Below, in pieces: positions 12,011 through 25,115 of a stretch of 64,000 bases of DNA. A program made the translations under genes and the position numbers. How positions within the stretch are numbered: position 1 is the first letter of the stretch; each line of letters opens with the position of its first letter. Source of the stretch: Tetrahymena thermophila SB210 (taxonomy: Eukaryota; Ciliophora; Oligohymenophorea; Hymenostomatida; Tetrahymenidae); NCBI RefSeq assembly GCF_000189635.1, contig NW_002476438.1, positions 1 through 64,000 on the forward strand, read 5' to 3'. Below the pieces are notes generated by a model that saw only the letters and a list, made by a program, of their open reading frames with translations, made no database searches and was not told the DNA's origin.

Positions 12011-14362
12011 TTAAATTTTTAACATTTTTATAAGAATATTAAAACCTGCTATTCTTTCTATTTTTTCTTTATATAATGGATTAATAATTTTAAAAATATT
12101 AAGTGAAGCTTATCAATTTATTATTAAAAGAAAAATTTGGCTTACTTATCATTAAAAGCAAGATTAGAAAAAACATCTTGTAAACAAACAATTTGATATT
12201 ACAAATATTTAAGAGCTATTATCATTAAACAATTATTTTACATAGATCAATATGTAATATACTAAAAATAATAAATTGTCCATTAAGCTCTCAAGGCTTT
12301 ATCTTTAAAAATAATTTTTCACAATCTTTGTTGAAAATTCAAATTAAAAATTAAATTATTTTCTAAAATTTTAATAAAAAAAGTATTTTAATCACTTAAA
12401 ATGGTAATTTCTTTAAAGTATAAAAATACTTAATGTAGAATAATCTAATAATTTTAGATTGCCTAAAAGCCCATATCTATCTCTATAAATTTTGGCTCTA
12501 TTTCTTAATTTTATTAATAATTAAATTAAATTTTTATTTCCTTTATTATTGATAAAAATTATGATGACTAGATCCTAATATGTAATAAATATCATATTTA
12601 TCTGGATTTAACTTAACCCAAATAACAGATACCCATCAAAAATTATTTTTGCTTGTTTGTGAATAATAATTTCATTATTAATGTTTATCATCAAATTGAC
12701 TAAAATTTAAATTAGAAACTATTTTTTGNNNNNNNNNNNNNNNNNNNNNNNNNNNNNNNNNNNNNNNNNNNNNNNNNNNNNNNNNNNNNNNNNNNNNNNN
12801 NNNNNNNNNNNNNNNNNNNNNNNNNNNNTCCTCTAACTAAATTTATTTACATAAATTGAGTGCATAAAATATTTTGATAATAATATTTAATTTTAATAAT
12901 CAAAACTCTCAAAAGTAAAATAGCTTTCAATTTAAGTATAATTTTAAATTAAACAAAAGCTTATTATATAAATATGAATTTTAAAATTCAATCTTGTTTG
13001 GAAATAAACAAAATAGCCAAATAATTATTATAATCATAACTAAAGTTAAAGACGATGTTATTTATATTTTTATCATTAGTCAATTTTATAAATTTTACTC
13101 TAAAATATTCGACTCAAATAATGAATCTAAAATTTCGAATATTCAAAATATATTTTAATTAAAAAATTTTTTTTCTATTTTAATGAAAATTTTTAAAAAA
13201 ATAACTTATTCTTTTTGGTTATTAAGTTTTAAGAATGCAGATTTAAGTTTGATAAACAAAGATTGCTTCTTATTAGAAAAAATTAAATTCAAAATTAACA
13301 TTAAATTGCTAAATTAAAATAAAATTATCAATCTTCAGTGCTAAATTTAAAATTTACAAATTTTACAAGTTTAAGAAAATAAAAAATATTATTAATTATT
13401 ATTGAAATAGAAAAAAGCTTTTTAGAAAAATTATAGGATTTGTTAATTAAAGAAAGATATATATTTTAATTTAATTTAATTTAAAATCATATAATTTTAT
13501 TTAAAAGTTAATAATTTACTAATTAATAGATAATAAATATTTTTAGTGTAGCTTTAAAAAGTATTTGATTTTCAAAAGTTTTCAGTCTTGTTTTATAAAA
13601 TTAAACACCAACTATATGAATCTTAAAATCTATTTAAATAAATTATGTATTTTGAAATTGGTTAAAATGCTTTTATCAATCTGAAAAAAATTTTATAATT
13701 TTTTCCTCAATGAATTGTAAATAATTTATCTATCCAATAAAAACTTTTAAAACAAATCAAAGAATCATTCAGCAATAGATAATATACAAATTTTATTATC
13801 TCATCGAAAAAAACCTCTATAAACAACAACAAAAACTAAAAAATAATTAAATAATAATCAAACTAATTTTATTTCTATCATTCTACTAAAATATTACATC
13901 AATATAACTGCATTATAACTAAATAAAATTAAAATGTCAATTTTAGTCTCTATCTATTTTTATATAGTTTATTTGACCTAATCTCTTAATTAACTAGGTA
14001 ATGATTTTTGAAACGCGCGTTTAATTTCTTATTTCTTACTTATAAACTATATAATTAAATATACTATCCAATAATTATTTCTATAATAAATAAAAACAAC
14101 ATATTGAGTCTCTAAAGAGTATTCAAGTTTAGTATTTAAAAGATAACAGAACAGAAATATAATAATAATTTAAATTCTAAAAATAAAAATTTGTGTTAAT
14201 CTATTTTTAATATCTCACAATTACTTGTTGGAGCAAACATTATTATCTAAATATTAAAATAATAATTAATTCAAATATTATAATCTATAGACATTTTATC
14301 CTTGATTCTGCTCACTTTACACAAATGTATAAATTTTATAATAATATTAAAAAAAATAATTA
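12011..14362. other. Unique spacer containing an assembly gap
   Basis: Single-copy spacer between array units. Left of the gap, 12300-12700 has slightly higher GC and a minus-strand frame of 100 codons (12691-12392) that may be a gene fragment; a second minus-strand frame is open over much of the same stretch, so the frame is undecided. Right of the gap only short open stretches are seen. Confidence 0.4.
12729..12828. other. Assembly gap (100 N)
   Basis: Exactly 100 unknown bases, the usual placeholder for a gap of unknown length. It lies between two near-identical array units, so unit number and spacing here may not be true. Confidence 0.99.
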
Positions 14363-16268
14363 TCAAAATAAGTAATAGAGTGAGCATTAATGATTTAATT
14401 TTATCATATATAAATTAATTAAAAAAAATAAGTTAGATTAAACAGTAAAAAATTATGTAATAAATTTTAAACCAAAGCTTTCTAAAATAAAATCATTTTT
14501 TCAATGCTTTAACGGTTTTAATGTAATTAATTTATTATTTTTTAAAAAGATGTAAATAAGTCTTTACAATTATCCTTCTATTATTTTTTATTAAGATTTT
14601 ATATTCATTTTACATATCCAAAATTATTATAAAAAACATTATATATGCCTCATGTATTGATGTGTAGCGATTTTTTTATTTTTAATAAACCTTGGAATAA
14701 AATTATTTAAAAAATAGCATTAACATAACTCATTTCCTCCTGCTTCTTTAGATTTTTTTAAGCTATAAAGACAGATTTTAAGAAGAAAAAAAAATGGCTA
14801 TGGAAGGAGTCTAAATTAGTGATAGTTTATTGTATAGAACAAATTTTCTATGAGAGTAGTAAAATGTAAATAAGAATTAAAAATATCCTAAAGAAAAAAA
14901 TAAAGCGAAAAAATTTTATTCTTTTTTTATAATTTGAAAAGTAAATTATGATTTATATTTTTAATCTTAATATCTTTTCTTATTTAAATAAATAAAAATA
15001 AATGAATCTATAAATAGACTACACTAATTACCTCAAAAGTAATAGGAAAATAATCAAAATCGTATCAAAATAAATTATCATAATTTAATTAATATTTTGA
15101 TAATATAAAAAATACTTTATTTTTTAAAATTATTATCAATTTTCTCATTAAATATTTAATAAAATACTTTAATAAATTTATCTCAAATAGTAATTTCATA
15201 CAATTTTTTCTAAAATATTTAGAGTTTATTTACTTTATATTTAAAAATTAATTAATATACATGTATTTTAATTTTAAATCTGATCAATCTTCAAATTCAT
15301 GCCTCTCTCTTAATTTTTATGCTGAATTATTAATTACTTGCTTATTTTTAATTTTGTTTAATAAGTATATTTTTATAGAACAATTTTTATTTCTTTTCTG
15401 ATCTTTCTATTAGTTTTTATATTACTTTAGTTAAAATACCTAAAATTTGAAAACGAAATATTTTAAAATGACTATTTCTTAATTTTATTTTAATATAAAA
15501 TAAGTAAATAAAAGCTAATTAAATAAAGAACAAATCTAGAAAACTATTTTTTATTCAATAAGAATGAATACTAAAAATATAAGATAAAATTCAAAGAAAA
15601 TACTATATGTATGAGTAAACAATTAGTCATTTGAAATATTATTAATTGATAATCTACTCATTTAAAGTAGAAAATATATTTTTTAAAATAAGAAAGATCA
15701 TAAAATTACTATTAATTCTCATAAAATTGTAAACAAATATCCTAAAAAAATTTTTATTTGCTGAAATATAAATAAATCCTGTAAATGATATATTTAACAT
15801 TAAGATTAAATTAAAATAATAACATTTTACATAAATATCTTACAATTAAAAATGAATGATAATTTTTGTTGATAATCAATAATTGTTAAAGGATTATTTA
15901 TTAAAATCACTAATTTATTGATTTATATATATTAGCTTTCTATAAATTAGATTCTAATTATTGCAAATTTATCCATAGAAAGTTGATAAAATTAATTTAA
16001 TAAATTGGTAGCCCCTAGGATATTTACACATATTTAAGAAATAATTGCAAACATAGCTAGAACAGATAATTTAGCCTAATAGATTTATAATACACCTCAT
16101 AAAAAATATTATTTGCCTCTAAAGATAAAAATAAATAGGTCTATTTATAGTTTTAAACATTCTATAACTCTTAACTATCTATTTATGTGAATCAAGAACT
16201 AAATAGGTATTTCAAATATAAATAAATTTCTTCAAAAAAAAAAAATAATAACAAAAAAAATTGGTTAA

Positions 16269-16496
16269 ATGAACAAATAAATCTTCTGCATACTTTTACT
16301 TTCATTACTCTGTTTAAGTGCAGCTCAAAATTTGAGAAATCTCTAAACAGATGAAAATGAAACTAAAACAGAAACAAAAAAAATATGTAATATAATAACT
16401 CGAGAATGCTGCGAACCTGGCGATCCTGATTGTGATTGTTGGTTCTACTTCTTTGAAGATAATAAATTGAAATCATTTTATTTGTGTGATGGTTGA
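16269..16496 (+). CDS. Small secreted Cys-rich peptide, CDCW-type (copy 2)
   Basis: A 75-residue paralogue of 8169-8393: ATG 16269, TGA 16494-16496. The signal peptide is the same except A12S. The mature part keeps every cysteine and the CDCWFY core but differs at 17 other positions and has one extra threonine. Nearly all nucleotide changes alter the protein (about 24 substitutions; I find one clearly synonymous codon change, TTT to TTC). The flanking non-coding DNA is much better conserved. That points to diversifying selection on the mature peptide. It faces 17192-17389. Function unknown. Confidence 0.85.
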
Positions 16497-17191
16497 GATT
16501 AACAAACTATAATTTTATAATATTTAAAAACATTTTAATATAGTGATTCATTATTCAAGTATTTTATACAATATATATTTGTTTTTATCATCTTTAAACT
16601 AATTTTTAATAGAAAATCAATTATCTATGCACTAATAAAAGTAAATGCTAATTTAATATACAAGTTAGTTTAATTTTTAATGCATAATTGAAATTATTTT
16701 TTCTAATTTAATGTATTTACTTCAATTTAATAAAATTTTTAATCAATTTATGAAATTTAAGCATAAAGATTTTTTAATTTAAAACTTTTCCTCCTTTTTC
16801 AAAAATAATCCTTATAGGTAACGAGTACCAAAGGTATATTTCTTAATTTATTATAAAATATCCATTTATATATTAATTAATCTTTGCATTTCAACTCTAT
16901 TTAATATATTCTATGTAAATTATTATTGTGTTTTCAGCATCATTATTAATATTTTTTATAAGTTTTTTATATCATTTGCATACAATACTATATTCTGATA
17001 TTACTAATATATTTTAAATACAAATAAGAAAAAAAAAACAATCTGATTATATATTTTATAAATTTTAATCATAAATTAGAAATTATAAGTGAAGAATTAA
17101 TTAATATTATAAAATTTCGTTTACAAATATATATAGTTTAACATATATAAACTAATTGTAAAAATAATAATTTATTTAAATTTAATTTTGT

Positions 17192-17389
17192 TCAACATGT
17201 GTAGTTGCATTCTTTAAAGCTTGTGCAATCCCAACAATCACAACCTTCTTCTCCAATAAGACATTTTACTTCAAATTCAACTTGACGGTATAACTTAATT
17301 GTTTTGGGTTTTTATTCAGCAGCTTAAGCGACTGTAGTGAAAGCACATAAAACTAGAAGGACGAGGAGAGCAAAAATAGAAACTTTCAT
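17192..17389 (-). CDS. Small secreted Cys-rich peptide, CDCW-type, minus strand (copy 2)
   Basis: A 65-residue paralogue of 9093-9290 with ATG 17389-17387 and TGA 17194-17192. It has the same signal peptide apart from one residue at the cleavage region (T to A at 21). The changes K to S, V to F and K to N lie between and after the CDCWDC core and the final cysteines. All five base changes I find alter the protein. Function unknown. Confidence 0.85.
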
Positions 17390-17757
17390 TTTGAGATATT
17401 ATTTTTAATTTAAGTTGTTTTTTTTTAATTATTTATTATGAGGTTTAAATATCATATCTCAATTTAAACAGTATTTATTTGATTTAAACTACTTAATATA
17501 TTGATTATAACTTTTAATTGAATTAAATACAGGTTTTTCTTCCATTAAAATACAAAGCAAAATAGTGAAAGCTAATAAAAATAGTCTTCTATAAATTTTT
17601 TTAGATTTTATGAGCTAAATGAGGACTTTTAAAACTAAAAGTAAAGGTTTTTAGAGTCATTAGTTTTAAATTGTTAGGATAAAAGCGATTAAATTGTTTT
17701 TCTCATTTAAATACTTTCCTACCCCTTAGGTATGTATATGTACTAGAGTCTAGTAAA

Positions 17758-19912
17758 GCAAATCCCTAATAAATATAATTAAGAAAAACTCAAAAGCCTT
17801 ATAACAAAGATATTTATTGATTAATTTAGCTACATTTACAAATCATAAAAATTAATTCACAATTTAACATAAATTTTTATGCTAGAAAATAGATTCTTTT
17901 AATAACACAAACTTAATTCTAATTTAGTAATAAATTAAAAAAAATCATTTTGAGAAAATATTCTATTGAAAAATATTAAGGGTTTTAAAAAAGTAATCAC
18001 ACTAATCTAATTTTTATTGATTAATTGTTTTATCCAAAATTAATTCTTGGTATTTAGCTAAATTAAATATTGTTTATAACTCTATTTTCTAATCTAGACA
18101 CACCTTTATTCAATATTTTTTAAGTTCCAACATAATTTTTTCGTAAAAATAAGACATCTTGGAAGTATTTGTATGCATTTATAAATGAAATTACAATTTT
18201 AAGAACTGTAAAAATGTGTCAAAGTAAATTTTGAGCCATTGTATTATAATAAAAATATATTTTAGCTTATTAGTTATAGGATACATTAAAGCTTTTAGGA
18301 ATAAAATGAACAAATTAATTAATTGTGATTTGTAAGAAAATTTTATAATTTCATGAATTCAATAATAATATAATAATAATTAAAAAAATATCAAAACACC
18401 AAGTTTATACAAAATTAATCTATTTCGATATTTGATTGATTGAATTGGTTTTGAGCCATAGCATTAAAACATAAACTTGCCATTGAAGAAATTGTTCATA
18501 AAATACATATTACTTACTGAATTTGAAAATATATGGATCTAAGCAAAATATCTGTAATCATAAAATTAAAAAAACTCTAGTACTAAAATATTTAATATAA
18601 ATAGGCTTAAGAAATTTTGTACAAAATAGTTCATAGAGCAATAAATACAATTATAAGGAAGAAAACATAATAATATTGTGTTTTACTCAATCTCAAAACA
18701 TAATTGATTTTAGTGGTAATAAGTGGTAATTTTAGTTTAGTATAGGTCTTATAGTAATAAAATAAAATTTAATTACTTTTAACTCATATTATTAGAAATA
18801 TTAATAGAAGAATATCCATCTCCAAATATTTACTAATTTAAATTTAATAAAAACATAAAGCATGCATATATTAGTTTTTGCTTTAGTACTATAAATTATT
18901 ATGAATCATCAGAGTTAATTACATAGAAAATATTAATTGAAAGTATAAATAAATATTTCAAAGAATTTAGCTGTTCTATAAGAAAAATTATAACTATGGA
19001 AACATTCTTAAAATATCCTTAAAAAATACTAAAAATTTATATTTAAAACATTATTAAAATGATTATAAAAAATAAAATAAATATTTTTACAATTTATTTA
19101 ACTAAAAATAATTTAAAAAATAGCTTCAATTTTTCAACATAACTATTAATTGTATTATAATTTTTATAAAAAAAAATTAACATCCCAAAGGATTTTTTCA
19201 GATTTAAAAATTAAGAAACATCAATAATTTTTAAAACTTCAATTTGTTTTTTTAGTATTATATAAATTTAAAAAATAAACACAAATATAAAATATATATT
19301 ATATAAGCTTATATTAATTAATTATTTTAGTTATATTATTTATTTTTAATATTTTTAACTTAATTTTCTTAAATTAAAATATACTCTTTTAGATTAGTTA
19401 TAATAAAGGTTAATATTTAAAGATTTATATATTATAAGAGATAGGTTGGAAGAAGTTTTTGTTAGTAAAAAAATATATTAATATAAAATGTATATATAGG
19501 TAATAAAAATATTAATTTAAATTTAGTATTTAGTTTCTGAATATAACAAAATTTTTATGTTAAATCTAATTATTTTTAAATGAAGGCTATTAATTATTTT
19601 ATATTTAATTTGATAGATCTCAATCCAGCAAAGCATTTATTTATTTAGGATTATTATTATTATTAAAAATAATCATGAAACTATGAATTAAGAAGTAAAA
19701 AAAATATTACATTCTTTAATTTAATAATTAAATTGAATATTAAAATAATGTTCTATAAATTGAATTATTTTTCAATATTTTTTAGATTTAAATAAATCAA
19801 CTATTAATAACTTACAAATTGCAATTATGAAATATATTTTTTATTATAAAATTATAGTTTTTCTTAATATTGTTTTTTTAGAAATAATATTTTTTAACAT
19901 TTTTATTTACCA
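17758..19912. repeat. Tandem-array segment B, copy 2
   Basis: Aligns with 9781-12010. It has two internal deletions near 17965-18005 relative to copy 1. Homology stops about 40 bases before the MITE at 19954. No gene seen. Confidence 0.85.
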
Positions 19913-19953
19913 ATTAGCTTTTTATTCAAAATTAATTTATAAGTTTCATAGTA

Positions 19954-20139
19954 CAGTGAAACCTGTCTAAACTGGGCAACTAAAAGACCAAAAATTTACC
20001 CAAAATATAAAGGTTCCTAGTTTATAGATAGATAGATTTGATAATGAAATAGTTAAATTTGGGATAAAAATTTTTTTCCTTTTTAATGAGTGCTCATTTA
20101 GTATCTAAGTTTGCCTACCAAGTTTAACAGGTTTTACTA
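19954..20139. mobile_element. 186-bp MITE with pogo/Tigger-like ends
   Basis: The terminal inverted repeats are about 28 bases. The left end begins CAGTGAAACCTGTCTAAACT; the right end, read in reverse, begins TAGTAAAACCTGTTAAACTT. Both are flanked by TA (19952-53 and 20140-41). TA target sites and CAGTRAAACC ends are typical of pogo/Tigger-type Tc1-mariner MITEs. No coding capacity; the arms differ at several places, so it is not young. Confidence 0.7.
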
Positions 20140-21118
20140 TATATTTTTACGATAATTATTTTAATACCTATTTAAAAAAAATTAATGAGTAAATTAAACA
20201 TTTTACCTTTGATTTAATTTAAAAATTTTAGCTTTTATATTAAAATGATTAGCTCAAATGAATTGATAAAAAAAATTTTTTTTAACTAGAATATAACCTA
20301 AAAATGTTAGCTTAAATATTAAAATATTTAAAAATAAACTAAAATGAAATTTTAATCGATCAATTTAAAGTTCATTTACATCAAATAATAATAATAATAA
20401 AAGATTTAATTAGAAATTATATTTTAGAGAGATAAACATATTATTTGTAAATAAATATCTAGAACTAATATTTTTATTTAAAGAAAAAGTATTTAATAAA
20501 CAGATAAAAATTCTTTTTTTAAAGAGATATTTTTAGTTAAAATAACTTAAAAATAATATTTTCATAACTTTTTCTATCCTTTTATTTTTAAATTTAGTGT
20601 TGATTTTTTCTAGCTTTTTACACATACATACTCACTTCAAAGACTAAAATATTTTAAATTTAGATTCATACCTTAATGATTACTAAATTTAGTTTTAAAT
20701 ACGCTAAGCTTTGGATTTAAAAAATATTTTAATTTTAATATTTAAATCTAATTAATACCCCTATAAAATTTTTATTATTGTTAAAATGAACACACATTTT
20801 AATAAACAGCTAAAATATTAATAAACCGAGATATGTTAAATACTTTGATAATAATCTAATCAAATTTATTTTTAACATTTTTGCTTATTATCTTAAAATA
20901 TAAATCCCATAAATAGTAATTTAACTTATTAGATGATTGATTAAAAAAATTCTAGCTTTGTAAAAGAAATAGATAAGAAAATTTAATTATAATTGAATTA
21001 ATTATATTCTATACAATGAAATAGATAATTTTGCCTAAATTTAAATTAGAAAAACGTAGGAATACATAAAATTTATTATTTAAAACAAATATCAAATTAT
21101 TAAACACCAAAAAAGAAA
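20140..21118. other. Gene-free AT-rich stretch
   Basis: No gene, arm or repeat seen beyond a short ATA triplet run near 20386-20400. Confidence 0.5.
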
Positions 21119-21274
21119 ATGAGAATAATATACATTATTTATATCATTATAGCTATTTGCCTAGCAATATTAGCATACTTACAAATTGGTAACATCTAAG
21201 GTTATTTAAGAAGAAACCACTTATAACGTTGTGAAAAACACTAAAAAAGGAATGCTTATGATGAATGTTTGTGA
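21119..21274 (+). CDS. Doubtful 51-residue membrane or secreted peptide
   Basis: A 52-codon frame with a strongly hydrophobic start (MRIIYIIYIIIAICLAILAY) that could be a signal peptide or anchor. A short polar tail rich in R, N, H and K with two cysteines follows (CEKH and ECL). It lies 900 bases upstream of the Kazal-like genes in the same direction. In AT-rich DNA such hydrophobic frames arise by chance, so the call is weak. Function unknown. Confidence 0.3.
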
Positions 21275-22172
21275 AAATGCATATCAATTCAAAAAAATCA
21301 TATAATTAAAGTAATAGGTATATTACTACTGTTTTATAAACTTTAAGAAAAATATATAATAAATGAAACTACTTTAAAGTATAAAAAATGAAAGAATTTT
21401 AACTTGAATTTCTAATTCAAAAAGAAACTATAATTAAAAGAATAAAATGTTAAAAATGATGAATATTGTAAAATGTAAAAATCCTATTATTATTTGTTGT
21501 TACTTCTCTTTATATATATATTTAGTCAATATTAAAATGATCATCAATAAATACTTTTATTATTAAAAACATATAGTATTATTGATACATAAACAATATC
21601 TTATCTTTTTGATATGAAAAAAATATTAATTAATTCATAAAAATTAAATAATTTACTAATTCTAAAATAAGGAGATTGAAAAATAAAAATCTATTTTAGA
21701 TTTTTTTCCTCCTCATTCAAAAAATAATCTTTATATTAAAAATTAATCCTTATTAAATAGTATCAAAATTTTTGTTAATATTAAAACGATACAAAACTTT
21801 ATACTATATTAATGACATATTTATCAATCATAGTAACTATTATGTTAAAGTGTCATTTGTATACTCTAATTCCTGATTAATTAAAAGTAAGAAGTAAATT
21901 TGATTTAAAAATTTTCAATCATAAACAATTTGAAAATACAAATAGTAATTAGGCTGGCCAAATATTGAGAGAAAAGGAAGTTTTATTCTATATCATTATT
22001 TATATTGATAACAAAAATAAAAAAATAATTAATTAATTTAGACTTGCCTTTCTTCTCAAATTTACAATTAGAAATAATATGTATATGCTCTATTTAAAAG
22101 CTTTAATATTCATCAATCAAAATAATAATAAATTATAACCAAAAAATATAAAATCAATAAAAAATAAAAAAA

Positions 22173-22427
22173 ATGAATAAATTAATTATCTCATTAGCTC
22201 TTATCTTAACTTTGACTTTGGCTCAAGGATAGTTAGAACTATGCCCTCATGGAATAAATTTAGAAGTTAAGTGTCCTATGTATTACAAGCCAATATGTGC
22301 TTTGATTAAATGCTCTACTGGTTTATGTTGTCATACTTTTGGTAATTCTTGCAGTGCTTGTAGGGTAGGAAGAGTTATTTCTTTTACTGATGGTCCATGT
22401 CCAAATGATAAAAATGAGGAGAATTGA
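22173..22427 (+). CDS. Secreted Kazal-like protein 1
   Basis: An 84-residue protein in ciliate code, ATG 22173, TGA 22425-22427. The signal peptide is MNKLIISLALILTLTLAQG. The rest reads as one Kazal-like domain: CPMYYKPICA, then KCSTGLCC, then TFGNSCSAC, closing with GPCPND. This fits the family pattern C-P-x2-Y-x-P-[VI]-C...T-[YF]-x-N-x-C-x2-C...G-x-C, with extra cysteines in the reactive-loop region. Kazal domains typically inhibit serine proteases; whether this one does cannot be judged from sequence. A paralogue lies 1.8 kb downstream in the same direction. Single exon. Confidence 0.85.
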
Positions 22428-24240
22428 AACAGTTTTTATTTAAATATCAATTAATCTATATAAGATTATTTCACTATTGAAAAACTATAAATTTATATTA
22501 TATAAAATATGAAGTAAGTAAGCATTTTATTTTAAATTGTGGTGTTGATTTTTATTAATTCATAAATTAGAAGTACTTAGCTTTGAATTTATATAATAAA
22601 AACTTAAATGTTTATTACCATTTTTTCATTTATTTTAAGGTAATTAAAAAGAATATGATAAACTTTATTTTAAATAATTTGATTTCCTTAAATTTTAAAC
22701 TATGAATAATTTATCCTTTTACTACTTTAAAATTCACGAATATATATCAAATCTCTCTTGCTTAACAAATATAATTTGAAAAATGGAATTTAGATTAAAA
22801 AATATAAATCTCTATATAAAATTCAAAATGAATTTAAATAAATGTTTTTTAAAGTTAGAGTGATTGGTTTTAAATAAAAAGATAAAAATAATTATTTTGT
22901 AAAAATCATATTTAAATAATTATTAGAAAAGCTAATTATTAGCAAAATAATATATGAAAAAAATAAAAGCCCTAAAAATTACACATTAATCCAAATATAT
23001 TTAGAAATAAAAAGAATAAAAAGTAAATTTTAAGCTTATTTATTCAAAAAAAGAAAATATTTACTCACAAAAAAAATGTTTTCTGTTTTATTTCAATAAA
23101 TTTTAGTAAAACTAAATTTACAATTTAGATATTTCTTTTATATAATACTAAAGCATTTAGATTAGGTAATTAGTAAGTAAATCTAATGAATAAAAGAAAT
23201 CAAAATATATTAATTAATTAATATCTTTCTATGTTGAAATTTATGGTAAAATAGAGCTTTAATAATTATTGTAAAATAAATTTGTTCAATTACACTACAC
23301 CTAATTAATTCTGTACTATAAATAAACAAAACAAAGAATGTATATTTTTTAAAAATAATGAGTTTTAAAAAAAGAATCTACAAATCATAGGCTATTCTAT
23401 TTCAAATCTAGACTTTTATAAAACCTTAATCAGTATAATTTAACTAGTTTTAGGTAGAATATTAACATTAATTAAATTATATCAACTCAAATTAAATATA
23501 ATTTTATTTATGATAGATCTATCTTTCTTACTATCTATATTCAGTTTTTGTTTCACTCATAAAAATACTAGAGTTTTTTTCAATTAATTAATCAATTATT
23601 ATGAATATTTTCATATCTAAAATGTAGTGCTTTGCTTTAAAAGTGTATTTTATTGATAAAATGAGTAAAAATTTTATTTTTAACCAAGCTATTTTGAATT
23701 AGGTTAACCTTTTCAAAATTTTGTGAAAATATAATTCTGAATGAATAAATTTAACCTTTTGATATTTTTTATCTTTTTGAACGTGGAATTTAAATAATTA
23801 AAATTTTTACTTGTTGTTTAAAATAAAAGAAAACAATTTTGCTTTATTAATTTTTGCTTTAAACTTAATAGAAATGTACATTAGATATATTTAGTGCTTA
23901 ATAAAGTTAAAAAAATGAATTTTTATGGAGAATAATTTTCGAAGTTCTAATTTTTATATTGATTATTTTTTTTGTGCTCTTAAAATATTCAAAAATAATG
24001 CCTAATAGATGTAAAAAATTTGAATTGGATATTTAAATTTATGTGATGAAAAGTAAGTCAACAAAAATTTTTTCTCTCATCAGATTTGATAAAAAAAAAT
24101 AATGTTCTGCTTGAAATTTATCTAATTTTTAAAATAATTGATAGGGCTATTTATAAATAATTAAAATATTGCCATCAATATTATTATAAAAAAATTTTAA
24201 ATTAAAAACAAAATATTAAAAAAAACTAATAAAATAAAAA
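22428..24240. other. Intergenic stretch between the Kazal-like genes
   Basis: Very AT-rich, no gene or repeat seen. The two genes share little flanking similarity beyond the A-rich leader just before each ATG, so their duplication is older than that of the arrays on either side. Confidence 0.5.
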
Positions 24241-24480
24241 ATGAACAAATTTATTATTGCAATCTTTGTTATTTTAGCTTTAGCTATGGCTTAAGACTAA
24301 TGCCCTCCTAAAGCTAACATCAGAGTGATGTGCCCAATGCTTTATAACCCTGTTTGTGCTACAGTTAAGTGTGCTACTGGAATCTGTCAATTCACATTCG
24401 GAAACGCATGCAATGCTTGCATAACAGGAGCTATTTCATTTGCAAAAGGACCATGTCCAAATGATTTTGATTAGAATTGA
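24241..24480 (+). CDS. Secreted Kazal-like protein 2
   Basis: A 79-residue paralogue of 22173-22427, ATG 24241, TGA 24478-24480. The signal peptide is MNKFIIAIFVILALAMAQ. The Kazal-like core reads CPMLYNPVCA, KCATGICQF, TFGNACNAC and GPCPND, closer to the family consensus (PVC) than its neighbour. The cysteine framework is mostly shared; the loop between is changed (ATVKCATGIC against ALIKCSTGLC). Coding GC is clearly above the flanks. Probably a secreted protease inhibitor or a Kazal-fold extracellular peptide; the family call is firm, the role inferred. Confidence 0.85.
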
Positions 24481-25115
24481 ACAATTTATCAATAAAATTA
24501 AAGTTGAACTCAATTTAACAAATAAGAATTTAAAGTTTTAGTTTTATTCATATTTTCATTTAAACTAGTATTAAAATCCAAATAATTATTGAATACAATT
24601 ATTTAGTTTAAACTAATCTGGGTATCAAATCATTGAATTCCAAAATATATTTTTATTATTACTTATTGTATTTTTCATTAAAAGCTGTTTTATTTATTAA
24701 TTAGTGTTTTGCAAAAATATTCACTCCACCATTTTAAAATCTATAAAATTCCATAACATATTCTCAAAAATTATTTTTCTATGAGTGTTCTGCTAGATCT
24801 TTTTAAAAATGAAGTTATCATTAAAAAATATATGACTTTTTAATCAATAAATTTTCAAAAGCATTTCAAGTTTATAATTTAAATTACTAAATTGTTTAAA
24901 TGAAGAGAAAGATAAAAGAAAGATGAATAAATTTCAAACAAATTAATTAATAATAAGTAATTTAATTTATTAATCAATTTTTAATTGTATTGAGTAAATA
25001 ATGTTGAAATGTTTTTTTTTTCTACAAAAAAAATGAATGAAAAAATATTTTAATAGATAGAAATTAACAAACACTTTTAATCTTGCTATATTTAAATAAG
25101 AAAGAAGTATGTCAA

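Larger units (their letters stand above)
14363..17757. repeat. Tandem-array segment A, copy 2
   Basis: Second copy of 6083-9659, starting at the shared AAATAAGTAATAGAGTGAG. It lacks the palindromic insertion found at 7345-7474 and carries the second pair of CDCW peptide genes. Outside the genes the two copies are nearly identical over long stretches, for example around 15200-15600. Confidence 0.9.

Noticed and set aside
12392-12691. Minus-strand 100-codon frame beside the gap
   Set aside because: Possibly a gene fragment, but a second minus-strand frame is open over much of the same stretch and the upstream part may be in the gap, so frame and gene status cannot be decided.
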